This document shows, in pieces, positions 25,664 to 33,394 of a stretch of 64,000 bases of DNA. The DNA is from JAFGPL01 sp963781805 (lineage in GTDB: Bacteria > Bacteroidota > Bacteroidia > Bacteroidales > UBA10428): NCBI GenBank assembly GCA_963781805.1, contig CAWAHF010000004.1:310001-374000 (forward strand). The letters run 5' to 3'. The position numbers were made by a program, and so were the translations under genes. Under the pieces are notes generated by a model. That model ran no database searches and was not told where the DNA came from. It saw only the letters and a list, made by a program, of their open reading frames with translations. Positions within the stretch are counted from its first letter, which is position 1. Each line of letters starts with the position of its first letter.

Positions 25664-26788
25664 ATGAAAATAAATAAAAACAATTTTACAGGCATATTGA
25701 TTTTAACGACCCTTTTATTTTTCGGATGTTTTCAAAAACCTGAAATTTTGCCTGACAAGGTCATGCAAAAAATCTATGAGGACGTTAAAACTCCGTTTAA
25801 ATACGGCCTTATTCTTGTCCCTGACAGCAACAAATACAAAATGGATTGTCCTACCATTTTCAAAAAAAACAATACCTGGTGGATGACTTATATTGTCTTT
25901 GATGGCCGTGGTTACGAAACCTGGCTGGCAGAAAGCAAAAACCTGCTTGACTGGCAAATCAAAGGAAAGATATTACAATTCAGCGACTCTGCCGACTGGG
26001 ACATGAACCAGAAGGCCGGTTATCCCTCATTAATAAACTTCGATTGGGGAGGAAATTATAACATAAATTCGTACAATGGCAACTACTGGATGAGCTATTT
26101 TGGCGGAAATACTTCAGGATATGAGAAAGGATTACTATCTATTGGCATAGCCTACACCAATGAAGATCCGACAACTGTTCATAACTGGCAAAGACTGGAT
26201 AAACCGGTGTTGTCCACTGTTGATTCGGATGTTCGCTGGTACGACAATAGCACCATGTATAAAAGCTTTGTCATTGAGGATAAAGAAAAACATACAGGAC
26301 ATCCATTTGTAATGTTTTACAATGCACGTGGTGATAGCATCAATCCAAAACGGGGTGCGGAACGCATCAGTATGGCGGTATCTGATGATATGATGCACTG
26401 GCAACGATTTGGAGACCAGCCCCGCATTAACCACCATAAAGGAATATCAGGAGATGCGGTAATTCAAAAAATAGGTGATGTTTATGTGATGTTTTATTTT
26501 GGAGCCTTCTGGCCAGATCAGGATGCCACTGCCTTCAACCGTTTTGCCTGCTCATACGATCTGATTCACTGGACAGACTGGACAGGTCCTAACCTGATAG
26601 AACCTTCGGAAAAATACGATAGCTTATTTGCGCATAAATCCTATGTAATTAAATATGATGGAATTGTCTATCATTTCTATAATGCGGTAGACAAGCTGGG
26701 AAACAGGGGAATTGCTTTGGCAACTTCCAAAGACATTGGAAAGAGTAACATCAGTTTTAAATCAGATAAAGAATCTGAAATCAAATAA
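25664..26788 (+). CDS. Five-bladed beta-propeller glycosidase-like lipoprotein (GH43/GH130 type)
   Basis: The 374-residue protein has a lipobox (LLFFGC). Blade motifs include YKMDCPTIFKKNNTWWMTYIVFDGRGYETWLAESKNLLDW, AGYPSLINFDWGG, YWMSYFGGN, ERISMAVSDDMMHWQRF, GDAVIQKIGDVYVMFYFGAFW, FACSYDLIHWTDW and YHFYNAVD. The DCPTIF Asp and the acidic SGDAVI position fit the clan of GH43/GH32/GH130-like propellers, but I cannot assign the family. Inferred role: trimming of a pectin side chain. The ATG follows the third covarying hairpin by 9 bases, and the racemase-like gene follows 11 bases after the stop. Confidence 0.7.
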   Translation: MKINKNNFTGILILTTLLFFGCFQKPEILPDKVMQKIYEDVKTPFKYGLILVPDSNKYKMDCPTIFKKNNTWWMTYIVFDGRGYETWLAESKNLLDWQIKGKILQFSDSADWDMNQKAGYPSLINFDWGGNYNINSYNGNYWMSYFGGNTSGYEKGLLSIGIAYTNEDPTTVHNWQRLDKPVLSTVDSDVRWYDNSTMYKSFVIEDKEKHTGHPFVMFYNARGDSINPKRGAERISMAVSDDMMHWQRFGDQPRINHHKGISGDAVIQKIGDVYVMFYFGAFWPDQDATAFNRFACSYDLIHWTDWTGPNLIEPSEKYDSLFAHKSYVIKYDGIVYHFYNAVDKLGNRGIALATSKDIGKSNISFKSDKESEIK

Positions 26789-26799
26789 AAACTAATAAT

Positions 26800-27468
26800 A
26801 TGATAAGAGTTTTTGCCGTACATACAGCCCTGGCAATGGTTGAACCAATAACTGTTCTTTTTAAGGAGCATCTGCCGGATGTTAAGTTGAACCATATTGT
26901 TGATGATAGTCTGATTCAGGAAGTTATTGCTAACAATGCGGTTACACCGGCTGTTGCAAAACGATTGGTCAGTTGTTTTCACATGGCTGTAGATGGCGGA
27001 GCCGATATTATTTTTAATACCTGCTCTTCGATTGGTGAAATTGCCCAACTAGCCAGAAAAATGCTTCCGGTTCCATTAATTAAGATTGACGATGCAATGG
27101 CAATAAAAGCCGTAGAAAGTGCAAACAAGATTGGCGTGCTGGCAACATTGCAAACAACATTAACTCCTACAGCCAATTTACTTAAAAAAATGGCCTTTGA
27201 ACTCAATAAGAAAATTGAAATTGTGGAAGGATTGGCAGAAGGTGCATTTCAGGCTGTTATCTCAGGAGATCGTGAAGCACATGATAAACTTATTCTTAAA
27301 GCATCTGAAGCTGTTGCTGATAAAGTGGAACTGATTGTGCTGGCTCAGGGTTCTATGGCCAGAATGGAAACAAAACTGGCTGAAGTAACCGGAAAGACTG
27401 TTCTGTCAAGTCCTCTATCAGGAGTTTTGGCTGTGAAGGATTATATCAAAAAGAATCTTATTAAATAA
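26800..27468 (+). CDS. Asp/Glu racemase-superfamily protein with Cys/Ser active-site pair
   Basis: The 222-residue cytoplasmic protein has the two-lobed Asp/Glu/hydantoin racemase pattern: IRVFAVHTALAMVEP, GADIIFNTCSSIGE (Cys ~75), KIGVLATLQTTLTPTANLLKK and ELIVLAQGSMARME, where the usual second Cys is Ser (~185). True racemases of the family use two cysteines; arylmalonate decarboxylase uses one. So this protein may be a one-Cys decarboxylase, isomerase or lyase rather than a racemase. It lies between a propeller glycosidase and an ACS-type MFS transporter (18-base gap), suggesting work on an imported sugar acid. No signal peptide was seen. Confidence 0.78.
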   Translation: MIRVFAVHTALAMVEPITVLFKEHLPDVKLNHIVDDSLIQEVIANNAVTPAVAKRLVSCFHMAVDGGADIIFNTCSSIGEIAQLARKMLPVPLIKIDDAMAIKAVESANKIGVLATLQTTLTPTANLLKKMAFELNKKIEIVEGLAEGAFQAVISGDREAHDKLILKASEAVADKVELIVLAQGSMARMETKLAEVTGKTVLSSPLSGVLAVKDYIKKNLIK

Positions 27469-27486
27469 TTTATTCTGACCCCTTTC

Positions 27487-28749
27487 ATGAAGAAAAGAAA
27501 TATCGTACTTACCCTCCTTGTCTTTATTGGCATTATTACATTCCTCGACCGGATAAATATCAGTGTTGCCAGTACAGCCATAATGAAAGATCTGAATATT
27601 CCGGAAAAAAAATGGGGGTTAATTCTTGGTGCATTTATCCTTACCTACGGACTTTTACAAATGCCTTTGGGACTGTGGGGAGATATAAAAGGTCAGCGTA
27701 AAGTCTTAAGCATTATCGTTATCTGGTGGTCTCTATTTACCATGTTGACAGGATTTGCCAACGGATTCATTTCATTGATCGTTATCAGACTTATGTTTGG
27801 TATAGGGGAAGCTGGAGCTTACCCCTGCATGACCGGAAGCATATCACGATGGTTTCCTAAAACGGAATCTGGTAAGGCACAAGGCTACATTTGGGCTGCC
27901 AGCAGAGTTGGTGGGGCTCTAACGCCATTTGTTGTCTATCCGGTAATTCATGCTTATGGCTGGCGAATCGCTTTTTACCTTTTAGGTAGTTTGGGTTTTC
28001 TTTGGGTGATTGCCTGGTATTTTATATACAGGGACAAACCAAAAGAAACAAAAGGCATTACTTCCGAGGAATTAAAGCTTATAGAATCTGAGAAACAGAA
28101 AATAAAAAAGGTAAAAGTACCCTGGGACAATATTTTTCAAAGCAGGCAATTCTGGCTTTTGCTTTCAATGTATTTCTTCTATGCATGGGGCAGCTGGTTC
28201 TTTTTCTCCTGGTTCCCCATTTTTATGGAAAAGGGCAGGGGATTTGTTAAAACCGAACTGATGTATGCCATTGCAATTCCTTTTGTAATGAGTATGATTG
28301 GCAATATTGCCGGAGGATATTTTAGTGATGGTTTTGCCAAAAAATATGGATTAAAGAAAGGACAGAGATTACTTGGAGTATCAGGTCTGGCGGTTTCTGC
28401 TCTGTTTATGTTCCTTGCAGGTTTTATACCGGGAAAAATTCAGGTGTTTGTCTTTTTATCGTTATGCTTTGGAATAATTGATTTGATGCTACCAAGCGCC
28501 TGGGCAATATGTCTTGATCTTGGTAAAAATTTTGGCGGGGCGATTTCCGGAGCCATGAATACTGCAGGAAACATTGGAGGATTCATCTGTGCGAGTTTGT
28601 TCGGTTACCTGGTTAAAGTTTCCGGAAATTATAATTTTCCTTTATATGTAATAGCCGGCATGCTGGTTATCAGTGCTCTGTTATTTTCGTGCATTGATGC
28701 TTCAAAACCGTTGGTCGCAGCGAATGAAAGCTTCCAGCGCAACCAATAA
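27487..28749 (+). CDS. MFS transporter, ACS-family hexuronate/sugar-acid type
   Basis: The 420-residue protein has about 12 predicted membrane helices. Family motifs include FLDRINISVA in helix 1, LPLGLWGD-like QMPLGLWGDIKGQRKV after helix 2, and IRLMFGIGEAGAYPCMTGSISRWFP, all typical of anion:cation symporters such as the galacturonate and glucarate carriers (ExuT-type). The middle loop is charged (EELKLIESEKQKIKKVKVPW). Inferred role: import of a uronic or aldonic acid released from pectin across the inner membrane. It is the last gene of the plus-strand run, followed by a structured inverted repeat and convergent genes. Confidence 0.9.
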   Translation: MKKRNIVLTLLVFIGIITFLDRINISVASTAIMKDLNIPEKKWGLILGAFILTYGLLQMPLGLWGDIKGQRKVLSIIVIWWSLFTMLTGFANGFISLIVIRLMFGIGEAGAYPCMTGSISRWFPKTESGKAQGYIWAASRVGGALTPFVVYPVIHAYGWRIAFYLLGSLGFLWVIAWYFIYRDKPKETKGITSEELKLIESEKQKIKKVKVPWDNIFQSRQFWLLLSMYFFYAWGSWFFFSWFPIFMEKGRGFVKTELMYAIAIPFVMSMIGNIAGGYFSDGFAKKYGLKKGQRLLGVSGLAVSALFMFLAGFIPGKIQVFVFLSLCFGIIDLMLPSAWAICLDLGKNFGGAISGAMNTAGNIGGFICASLFGYLVKVSGNYNFPLYVIAGMLVISALLFSCIDASKPLVAANESFQRNQ

Positions 28750-28775
28750 CTGTGAATTATTATTGTTTACTTTTT

Positions 28776-28905
28776 AAATATCTCAAAATAAACCATAGTA
28801 TACATTCCTTCGAAAGAAGGAATCTCATATAAAGAACCTAACTTTTCTTTACGGGGGATCCCTGATCGGAGTCAGGGAAGTTAGGTGGTTTATTTTGAGA
28901 TATTT
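28776..28905. repeat. Large structured inverted-repeat element between convergent genes
   Basis: Perfect 20-bp outer arms (28776-28795 and 28886-28905) enclose two inner arms. One is ATTCCTTC-GAAA-GAAGGAAT (28804-28823). The other is ACCTAACTT...AAGTTAGGT (28836-28844, 28878-28886), carrying a nested CCCTGA-TCGGAG-TCAGGG hairpin (28860-28877). In RNA this folds into a branched structure. It lies between the MFS gene and the dehydrogenase, both of which end towards it, so it could also act as a two-way terminator. Confidence 0.8.
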
Positions 28906-28918
28906 TTATGACCCCACG

Positions 28919-29905
28919 TTATTTTATTAGTACCTCCGGATTAACAATATAAGGTACCTTCTTATTTTTATAGTACTCAATTATATTTTCCGCAGCCAAT
29001 CTGGACATTGCATTTCTGGCTTCCTCTGTAGCGGAACCAATGTGAGGCAGAACACATACATTTTCCATTTGTAATAACGGATTATCCCAATGCATAGGTT
29101 CGGGATTAGTTACATCAAGACCTGCTCCCCATATTTCACCGTTTTCCAGCGCTTCAATTAAGTCTTCCTCAGTATGTACCTGTCCTCTCGAAGTATTAAT
29201 AAAGATAGATGTTGGTTTCATTATTTTAAAGGCTTTTTTATTAAAAATGCCTTTTGTTCTATCACTTAACTGGCAATGCACTGAAATTACATCGCTTTGC
29301 GCCAAAAGCATATCAAGGCTCACATATTCGGCATTTAATCCATTTTCAGCTATTGTATTCCTGACCAGATCATGGTAGATGATCTTCATATGGTATGCAC
29401 CCTGACAGCGTCTGGCCATTTCCATGCCAATCCGGCCCAGTCCAAATATTCCCAGTGTTTTATTTTTCAACTCAACTCCAAGATCTCCCATTGGTTTAAA
29501 ATATTCCCATTCACCATGGATAATTTTTTTATGCAAATAAAACATCTTTCTTGCTGTGGCAATCATTAAGCCAAAAGCAGTATCGGCAGTTGCGTCAGTC
29601 ATGGCTCCCGGAGTATAACCCACTGGTATTCCGAGCCTGGTTGCTTCTTCAATAACAATATTATCATATCCAACAGCAAATTGACTAATAATATCCAGAT
29701 GAGAGCACTCATTTAGAAATCGCTTATCAATTTTATCAGTTACCGTACAAAATAATGCATGGTGTTTTTTTGCTTCATTGATTAACTCATCCTGGGTCAT
29801 GGGCCTTTCTTCTTTCCATTCGGTCACATGGAAACCCTCATCTTTCAGCAGTTTTACTCCGATTTCAGGAAATATTCTGGTTACAAATACTTTTTTATCA
29901 GTCAT
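28919..29905 (-). CDS. D-2-hydroxyacid dehydrogenase (glyoxylate/hydroxypyruvate reductase type)
   Basis: I start at 29905 (MTDKKVFVTR), giving 328 residues, because an earlier ATG at 29968 would overlap the upstream gene and adds no domain. Motifs: GLGRIGMEMA (NAD(P)-binding GxGxxG), INTSRGQVHTEEDL (catalytic Arg), NPEPMHWDNPLL (Glu) and VLPHIGSATEEA (His). The family reduces 2-keto acids to D-2-hydroxyacids, or the reverse. Four bases separate it from the transketolase subunit upstream, so it is the last gene of a three-gene minus-strand operon. Inferred role: handling a two- or three-carbon keto acid such as glycolaldehyde- or hydroxypyruvate-derived products. Confidence 0.9.
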   Translation of the reverse strand: MTDKKVFVTRIFPEIGVKLLKDEGFHVTEWKEERPMTQDELINEAKKHHALFCTVTDKIDKRFLNECSHLDIISQFAVGYDNIVIEEATRLGIPVGYTPGAMTDATADTAFGLMIATARKMFYLHKKIIHGEWEYFKPMGDLGVELKNKTLGIFGLGRIGMEMARRCQGAYHMKIIYHDLVRNTIAENGLNAEYVSLDMLLAQSDVISVHCQLSDRTKGIFNKKAFKIMKPTSIFINTSRGQVHTEEDLIEALENGEIWGAGLDVTNPEPMHWDNPLLQMENVCVLPHIGSATEEARNAMSRLAAENIIEYYKNKKVPYIVNPEVLIK

Positions 29906-29909
29906 GTTA

Positions 29910-30869
29910 TTACTTTGATTTTTTACGTGCAAGGGTAGCTTCAGCAGACTGCACAATATCGCTAACACTCATTCCATAATAATCCAGCAGTTCATCTGGT
30001 TTGCCCGAACCCGGGAACCTGTCGTGCAGCCCGATTCGTGAAATGGGAACTGGTATGTTTTCTGCAGCTGTTTCCATAACTGCACTGCCTAAACCTCCTA
30101 TTATATTATGATCTTCAGCAGTTACTGCTGCTCCACACTCTTTTAATACCTTCGTAACACCTTCCACATCAATAGGTTTTACCGTATGCACTTCAACCAA
30201 TGTAACACCAATTCCTTTCTCGGATAATATATTACTAGCTTCCATCAATCGGGGCAGCAATACTCCGTTTCCAAATAAGGCGATATCGCTTCCTTTCTTC
30301 TGAAGAATATTAATTTTTCCGGGAATAAAAGGGGTATCCTTTTCAAAAATTACAGGATCACGTCCGCTGCCTAACCTTATATAGACCGGACCCGGAATCG
30401 ATGCGGCTGCAATAGCTGCCTGTCTTGCCTGGTCGGCATCTGCAGGTACTAAAATGGTCATATTGGCGATGGTACGCAAAATGCCAATGTCTTCAAAAAA
30501 CTGATGTGTGACACCTTCACGCTCGCCACCCGCAATTCCTCCGTTCACCCCGGCCAGTTTTACATTCAGATTTGGATAGGCAATAAAGGTCCGGATTTGT
30601 TCACAGGCACGCATCGTAATAAAACCGGCATAGGTAGCAAAAAAAGGAATCAATCCTTCGATGGCTAATCCGGCGCTTGTTGCAGCAGCATTTTGTTCTG
30701 CAATACCCACTTCAACATAACGATCCGGAAATTTTTCAACAAAACCGGTGGCACGCATAGCCAATAGGCTGTCGGCACAAACCAGCATAATCCTGTCATC
30801 TTTTTCAGCAAGGGCTTCTAATCCTTGCATAAATCCAATACGGGTGCTCTCTGTTTTATTCAAGATCAA
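29910..30869 (-). CDS. Transketolase C-terminal subunit (split transketolase), pair 1
   Basis: The 319-residue protein contains the pyrimidine-binding and C-terminal transketolase domains: MLVCADSLLAMRATGF, RYVEVGIAEQNAAATSAGLA (catalytic-type Glu in GIAEQN), ATYAGFITMRACEQIRT, GEREGVTHQFFEDIGILR, MTILVPADADQARQAA and LVEVHTVKPID. With the N-terminal subunit encoded just upstream (14-base overlap, 30856-30869) it makes one thiamine-diphosphate enzyme. Split transketolases of this shape occur in sugar-specific pathways, including the apulose-4-phosphate transketolase. It is paralogous to the protein at 58077. Confidence 0.9.
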   Translation of the reverse strand: MILNKTESTRIGFMQGLEALAEKDDRIMLVCADSLLAMRATGFVEKFPDRYVEVGIAEQNAAATSAGLAIEGLIPFFATYAGFITMRACEQIRTFIAYPNLNVKLAGVNGGIAGGEREGVTHQFFEDIGILRTIANMTILVPADADQARQAAIAAASIPGPVYIRLGSGRDPVIFEKDTPFIPGKINILQKKGSDIALFGNGVLLPRLMEASNILSEKGIGVTLVEVHTVKPIDVEGVTKVLKECGAAVTAEDHNIIGGLGSAVMETAAENIPVPISRIGLHDRFPGSGKPDELLDYYGMSVSDIVQSAEATLARKKSK

Positions 30870-31749
30870 GTCCTCCTAAAATTGACATGGCTATTTGCTG
30901 TTCTTCATCGGTTGGAACTTTTTTATGCCAGGCATTGTTCCCCTCCATATATGGAACGCCTTTCCCTTTGATTGTATGGGCAATAATAACAACCGGCTGG
31001 TCAGGATGCGGTGGTGGTAAATTTGGTATAATGGCCATCCCTACTCTTTTATTTATTGTTGAGCGTCCACGGATAGCTGCATTCTCCAGGGCTATGGTTA
31101 GCTTTTCGATATTATGGCCATCCAGGTCGACAACATACCATCCAAAGGCTCTCCACTTTTCAGGCAGGTTAACCAAACCGCTGACTTTATCAATTTTTCC
31201 GCCACTTTGAATGCCATTATTGTCAACTATTGCAATCAGGTTATGAAGTTTATATTTAGCAATGGTCATGGCTGCTTCCCAGACAATGCCTTCATTTAAT
31301 TCACCATCTCCGGTTAAAACAAAAGTAAGTGTGTCGTCACCGCGACGACGTGCAGCTAAAGCCATTCCACATCCCTGGGGCAATCCATGTCCGAGCGATC
31401 CGGCAGTAGCATCCACCCCTGGTGTGTATTTCTGAACCGGATGACCTTGCAGGCGTGAATTCAGCGACCGTAATGTTTTAAGTTCTAAGGGTTTAAAATA
31501 ACCGCGTCTGGCCAGGGCCGCATAAAGAACAGGACAGGCATGACCTTTGGATAAAATGAAACGATCCCGTTTTTTCCATTCCGGATTCTTAGGATCAATT
31601 CTTAGAATATCAAAGTAAAGTACGGCTATAATGTCGGCAATTGACATGCAAGGCCCGGGGTGTCCATCTCCTGCGTAATAAATTGTATTTACAACATCCC
31701 GGCGCAATTGTGTTGCCATGGCTGTCAGACGATTGATACGTTCTGTCAT
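30856..31749 (-). CDS. Transketolase N-terminal subunit (split transketolase), pair 1
   Basis: The 297-residue protein carries the thiamine-diphosphate domain: YAGDGHPGPCMSIADIIAVLYF, RDRFILSKGHACPVLYAAL, DATAGSLGHGLPQGCGMALAARR, LTGDGELNEGIVWEAAMTIAKYKLHNLIAIVDNNGIQSGG (GDG...N diphosphate/Mg motif) and IIAHTIKGKGVPYMEG. It has an insert, RSTINKRVGMAIIPNLPPPHPDQP, before the final strand that is absent in its paralogue at 59028. The 3' end overlaps the C-subunit gene by 14 bases, a common sign of translational coupling. A TACATTTG promoter-like box lies 50 bases upstream on the minus strand. Confidence 0.9.
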   Translation of the reverse strand: MTERINRLTAMATQLRRDVVNTIYYAGDGHPGPCMSIADIIAVLYFDILRIDPKNPEWKKRDRFILSKGHACPVLYAALARRGYFKPLELKTLRSLNSRLQGHPVQKYTPGVDATAGSLGHGLPQGCGMALAARRRGDDTLTFVLTGDGELNEGIVWEAAMTIAKYKLHNLIAIVDNNGIQSGGKIDKVSGLVNLPEKWRAFGWYVVDLDGHNIEKLTIALENAAIRGRSTINKRVGMAIIPNLPPPHPDQPVVIIAHTIKGKGVPYMEGNNAWHKKVPTDEEQQIAMSILGGLDLE

Positions 31750-31791
31750 TGTTGGCTGTATTTAGGATTTTCCTTTTATAAAAAATATTGA

Positions 31792-31865
31792 CAGGTTACA
31801 AATGTAATGAATCTAACCTGCCCAATTTATTAATTTCCAGTTTAATTTGTGCAATAGCAGGTTAG
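31792..31865 (-). promoter_or_regulatory. Promoter-like box and three AACCTG operator-like sites upstream of the split transketolase operon
   Basis: On the minus strand TACATTTG (31799-31806) fits the Bacteroidota -7 consensus TAnnTTTG; a TTG (31823-31825) lies 16 bases upstream, shorter than the usual 19-20. Three copies of the same word surround it: CAGGTTA (31792-31798), CTAACCTGC (31813-31821) and GCAGGTTAG (31857-31865). The last two form a perfect 9-bp inverted pair. The arrangement suggests binding of a repressor or activator over the promoter. Confidence 0.5.
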
Positions 31866-31867
31866 CC

Positions 31868-31916
31868 CGATTTAGTTACACTTGATTTTCGAAGAAAAGT
31901 TAGTGTAACTTAATCG
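31868..31916. repeat. Long stem-loop in the intergenic region before the transposase
   Basis: CGATTTAGTTACACT (31868-31882) pairs with AGTGTAACTTAATCG (31902-31916), 14 of 15 bases, around an inner TTTTC-GAA-GAAAA stem. No T-run follows on either strand, so it is not a typical terminator. Together with the AACCTG sites it is all I can see in the 330-base gap 31750-32079. Confidence 0.65.
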
Positions 31917-32079
31917 AATAATATTCTATATAAAATACTCAGCAATTAAAATTGGCTTAAATGATGATACTATTTTAAAAACGGCATTATTTTAATGAAA
32001 ATTTGGCTTAATAGACAAAATTAATGCTCATATGCATAATAAAGCCAATAACAATATAGTTTTGGTGGATTTGAAAGCG

Positions 32080-33008
32080 ATGAATAAAAAATTTGCATTT
32101 ACTGTGGTTCAAAAAGGACGAAGAAAAATGGCTCAAATCGTGGCATTCAAAACTACAAGTGTTATGACTGCAACCGCCAGTTTTTAGGTGGAAATCGAAT
32201 CAATAATCAAGTTCTCTGGCAAGAATATACTGAAGGGAAACAAACTTATCTTCAGCTGTCAGAGCGATATGGTGTCTCTATTCGGACAATCCAACGAAGA
32301 CTTGATAAAGTTGAAGTAAAACAAACTTTCCATAAAGCAAAAGATAGTATTATCATGATGGATACCACCTATTTTGGAAGAGACTTTGGAGTAATGGTAT
32401 TTAAAAGCACCGAAGGTCAACATTTGTATTGGAAGTTTGTAAAATATGAGACCATAAAAGAGTACGTCACAGGTATTGATTATCTCAAATCACAAGGAAT
32501 AAATATCAAAGGGATTGTGTGTGATGGAAGAAAAGGACTTTTTCATGCGTTGCAAGATTACCCTATACAAATGTGCCAATTTCATCAAGTGGCAATTATT
32601 ACCAGGTACATAACCAGGAAACCGAAGGTTCAGGCTTCGATTGAATTGAAAGAACTTATTTATTTGTTGACACAAACTGATAAAGAAAGTTTTTTCGGTG
32701 CACTTGATCAATGGTATGCCAAGTGGGAAGGATATGTAAACGAAAGGGCTACTAATCCTGAAACTGGAAAAAGCAGATATGTTCATAAAAGACTACGAAG
32801 TGCATATAGAAGTTTGGAAAGAAATAAAGCATATTTATTTACTTGGTATGACAACATGGAACTGGGTTTACCTAATACAAACAATCAACTTGAAGGGACA
32901 TTTACCGACTTAAAAAACAAATTGCGTAATCATAACGGACTAAGTCGCAAACGAAAAGAAAAGTTTATAAATGGGTTTTTCAAGGCATCTGCTCTCAAAG
33001 TATCATAA
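32080..33008 (+). pseudogene. IS256-like transposase, Zn-ribbon variant, frameshifted near its start
   Basis: An in-frame stretch from 32088 encodes a Zn ribbon (ICIYCGSKRTKKNGSN and YKCYDCNRQF), a helix-turn-helix (LSERYGVSIRTIQRRLDKV) and the DDE domain: MMDTTYFGRDFG (first Asp), IVCDGRKGLFHAL (second Asp), CQFHQVAI and NTNNQLEGTFTDLKNKL (Glu). No ATG exists in this frame before 32355. The natural start (ATG at 32080, MNKK) is one base out of frame because the run of A at 32086-32091 has six instead of the seven needed. So it is either inactivated or depends on slippage at the A-run. Element ends and target duplications were not found. Confidence 0.75.
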
Positions 33009-33155
33009 TAAAAGAAAGCTGACATTGGCCAGCCTTCTGATACTTCGATCGATCAAGATATTCCTGACAGGTTGCTCCCCAGCAGAGCCTGTTTCCGCTT
33101 ACCTGATGTGCAATTATATTAAAATAAACTTTGGATTTAAAAAAAAGTAATAAAT

Positions 33156-33220
33156 AAAAAGCATTAAAAATGTCCATTACTCAATAATCAATAAAAAAAA
33201 GCATTAGAAATGTCTATTAC
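33156..33220. repeat. Direct repeat pair (25 bp, 40-base period) upstream of the GH2 gene
   Basis: AAAAAGCATTAAAAATGTCC (33156-33175, continuing to 33180) recurs at 33196-33220 as AAAAAGCATTAGAAATGTCT..., with two mismatches over 25 bases. It lies between the transposase and the promoter-like box of the GH2 gene, so it may be a paired regulator site or a trace of the insertion element. Confidence 0.6.
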
Positions 33221-33267
33221 GCCGAAAATTTATTTTTTATGAAAAGGTTTACATTTTAAGATTTGTT

Positions 33268-33297
33268 TTGAAACACTTGTAGAATATTATATATTAG
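33268..33297 (+). promoter_or_regulatory. Putative Bacteroidota promoter upstream of the GH2 gene
   Basis: TTG (33268-33270, within GTTTTG), a 19-base spacer, then TATATTAG (33290-33297), 6 of 8 bases of TAnnTTTG. It lies about 100 bases before the ATG at 33395 and is the only good candidate in the 386-base gap. Confidence 0.45.
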
Positions 33298-33394
33298 CAG
33301 TTTTAATTTATAATAATAACCTCTGTAATTTATAAAATTGAAAACGATTACATGAGGTCTTTGATGCTTCTGTTGGAGCAAATCCATAGTTAAG

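Noticed and set aside
29906..29968. Longer N-terminus for the D-2-hydroxyacid dehydrogenase
   Set aside because: It overlaps the transketolase subunit and adds residues not seen in the family; MTDKKVFVTR at 29905 is the normal family start.
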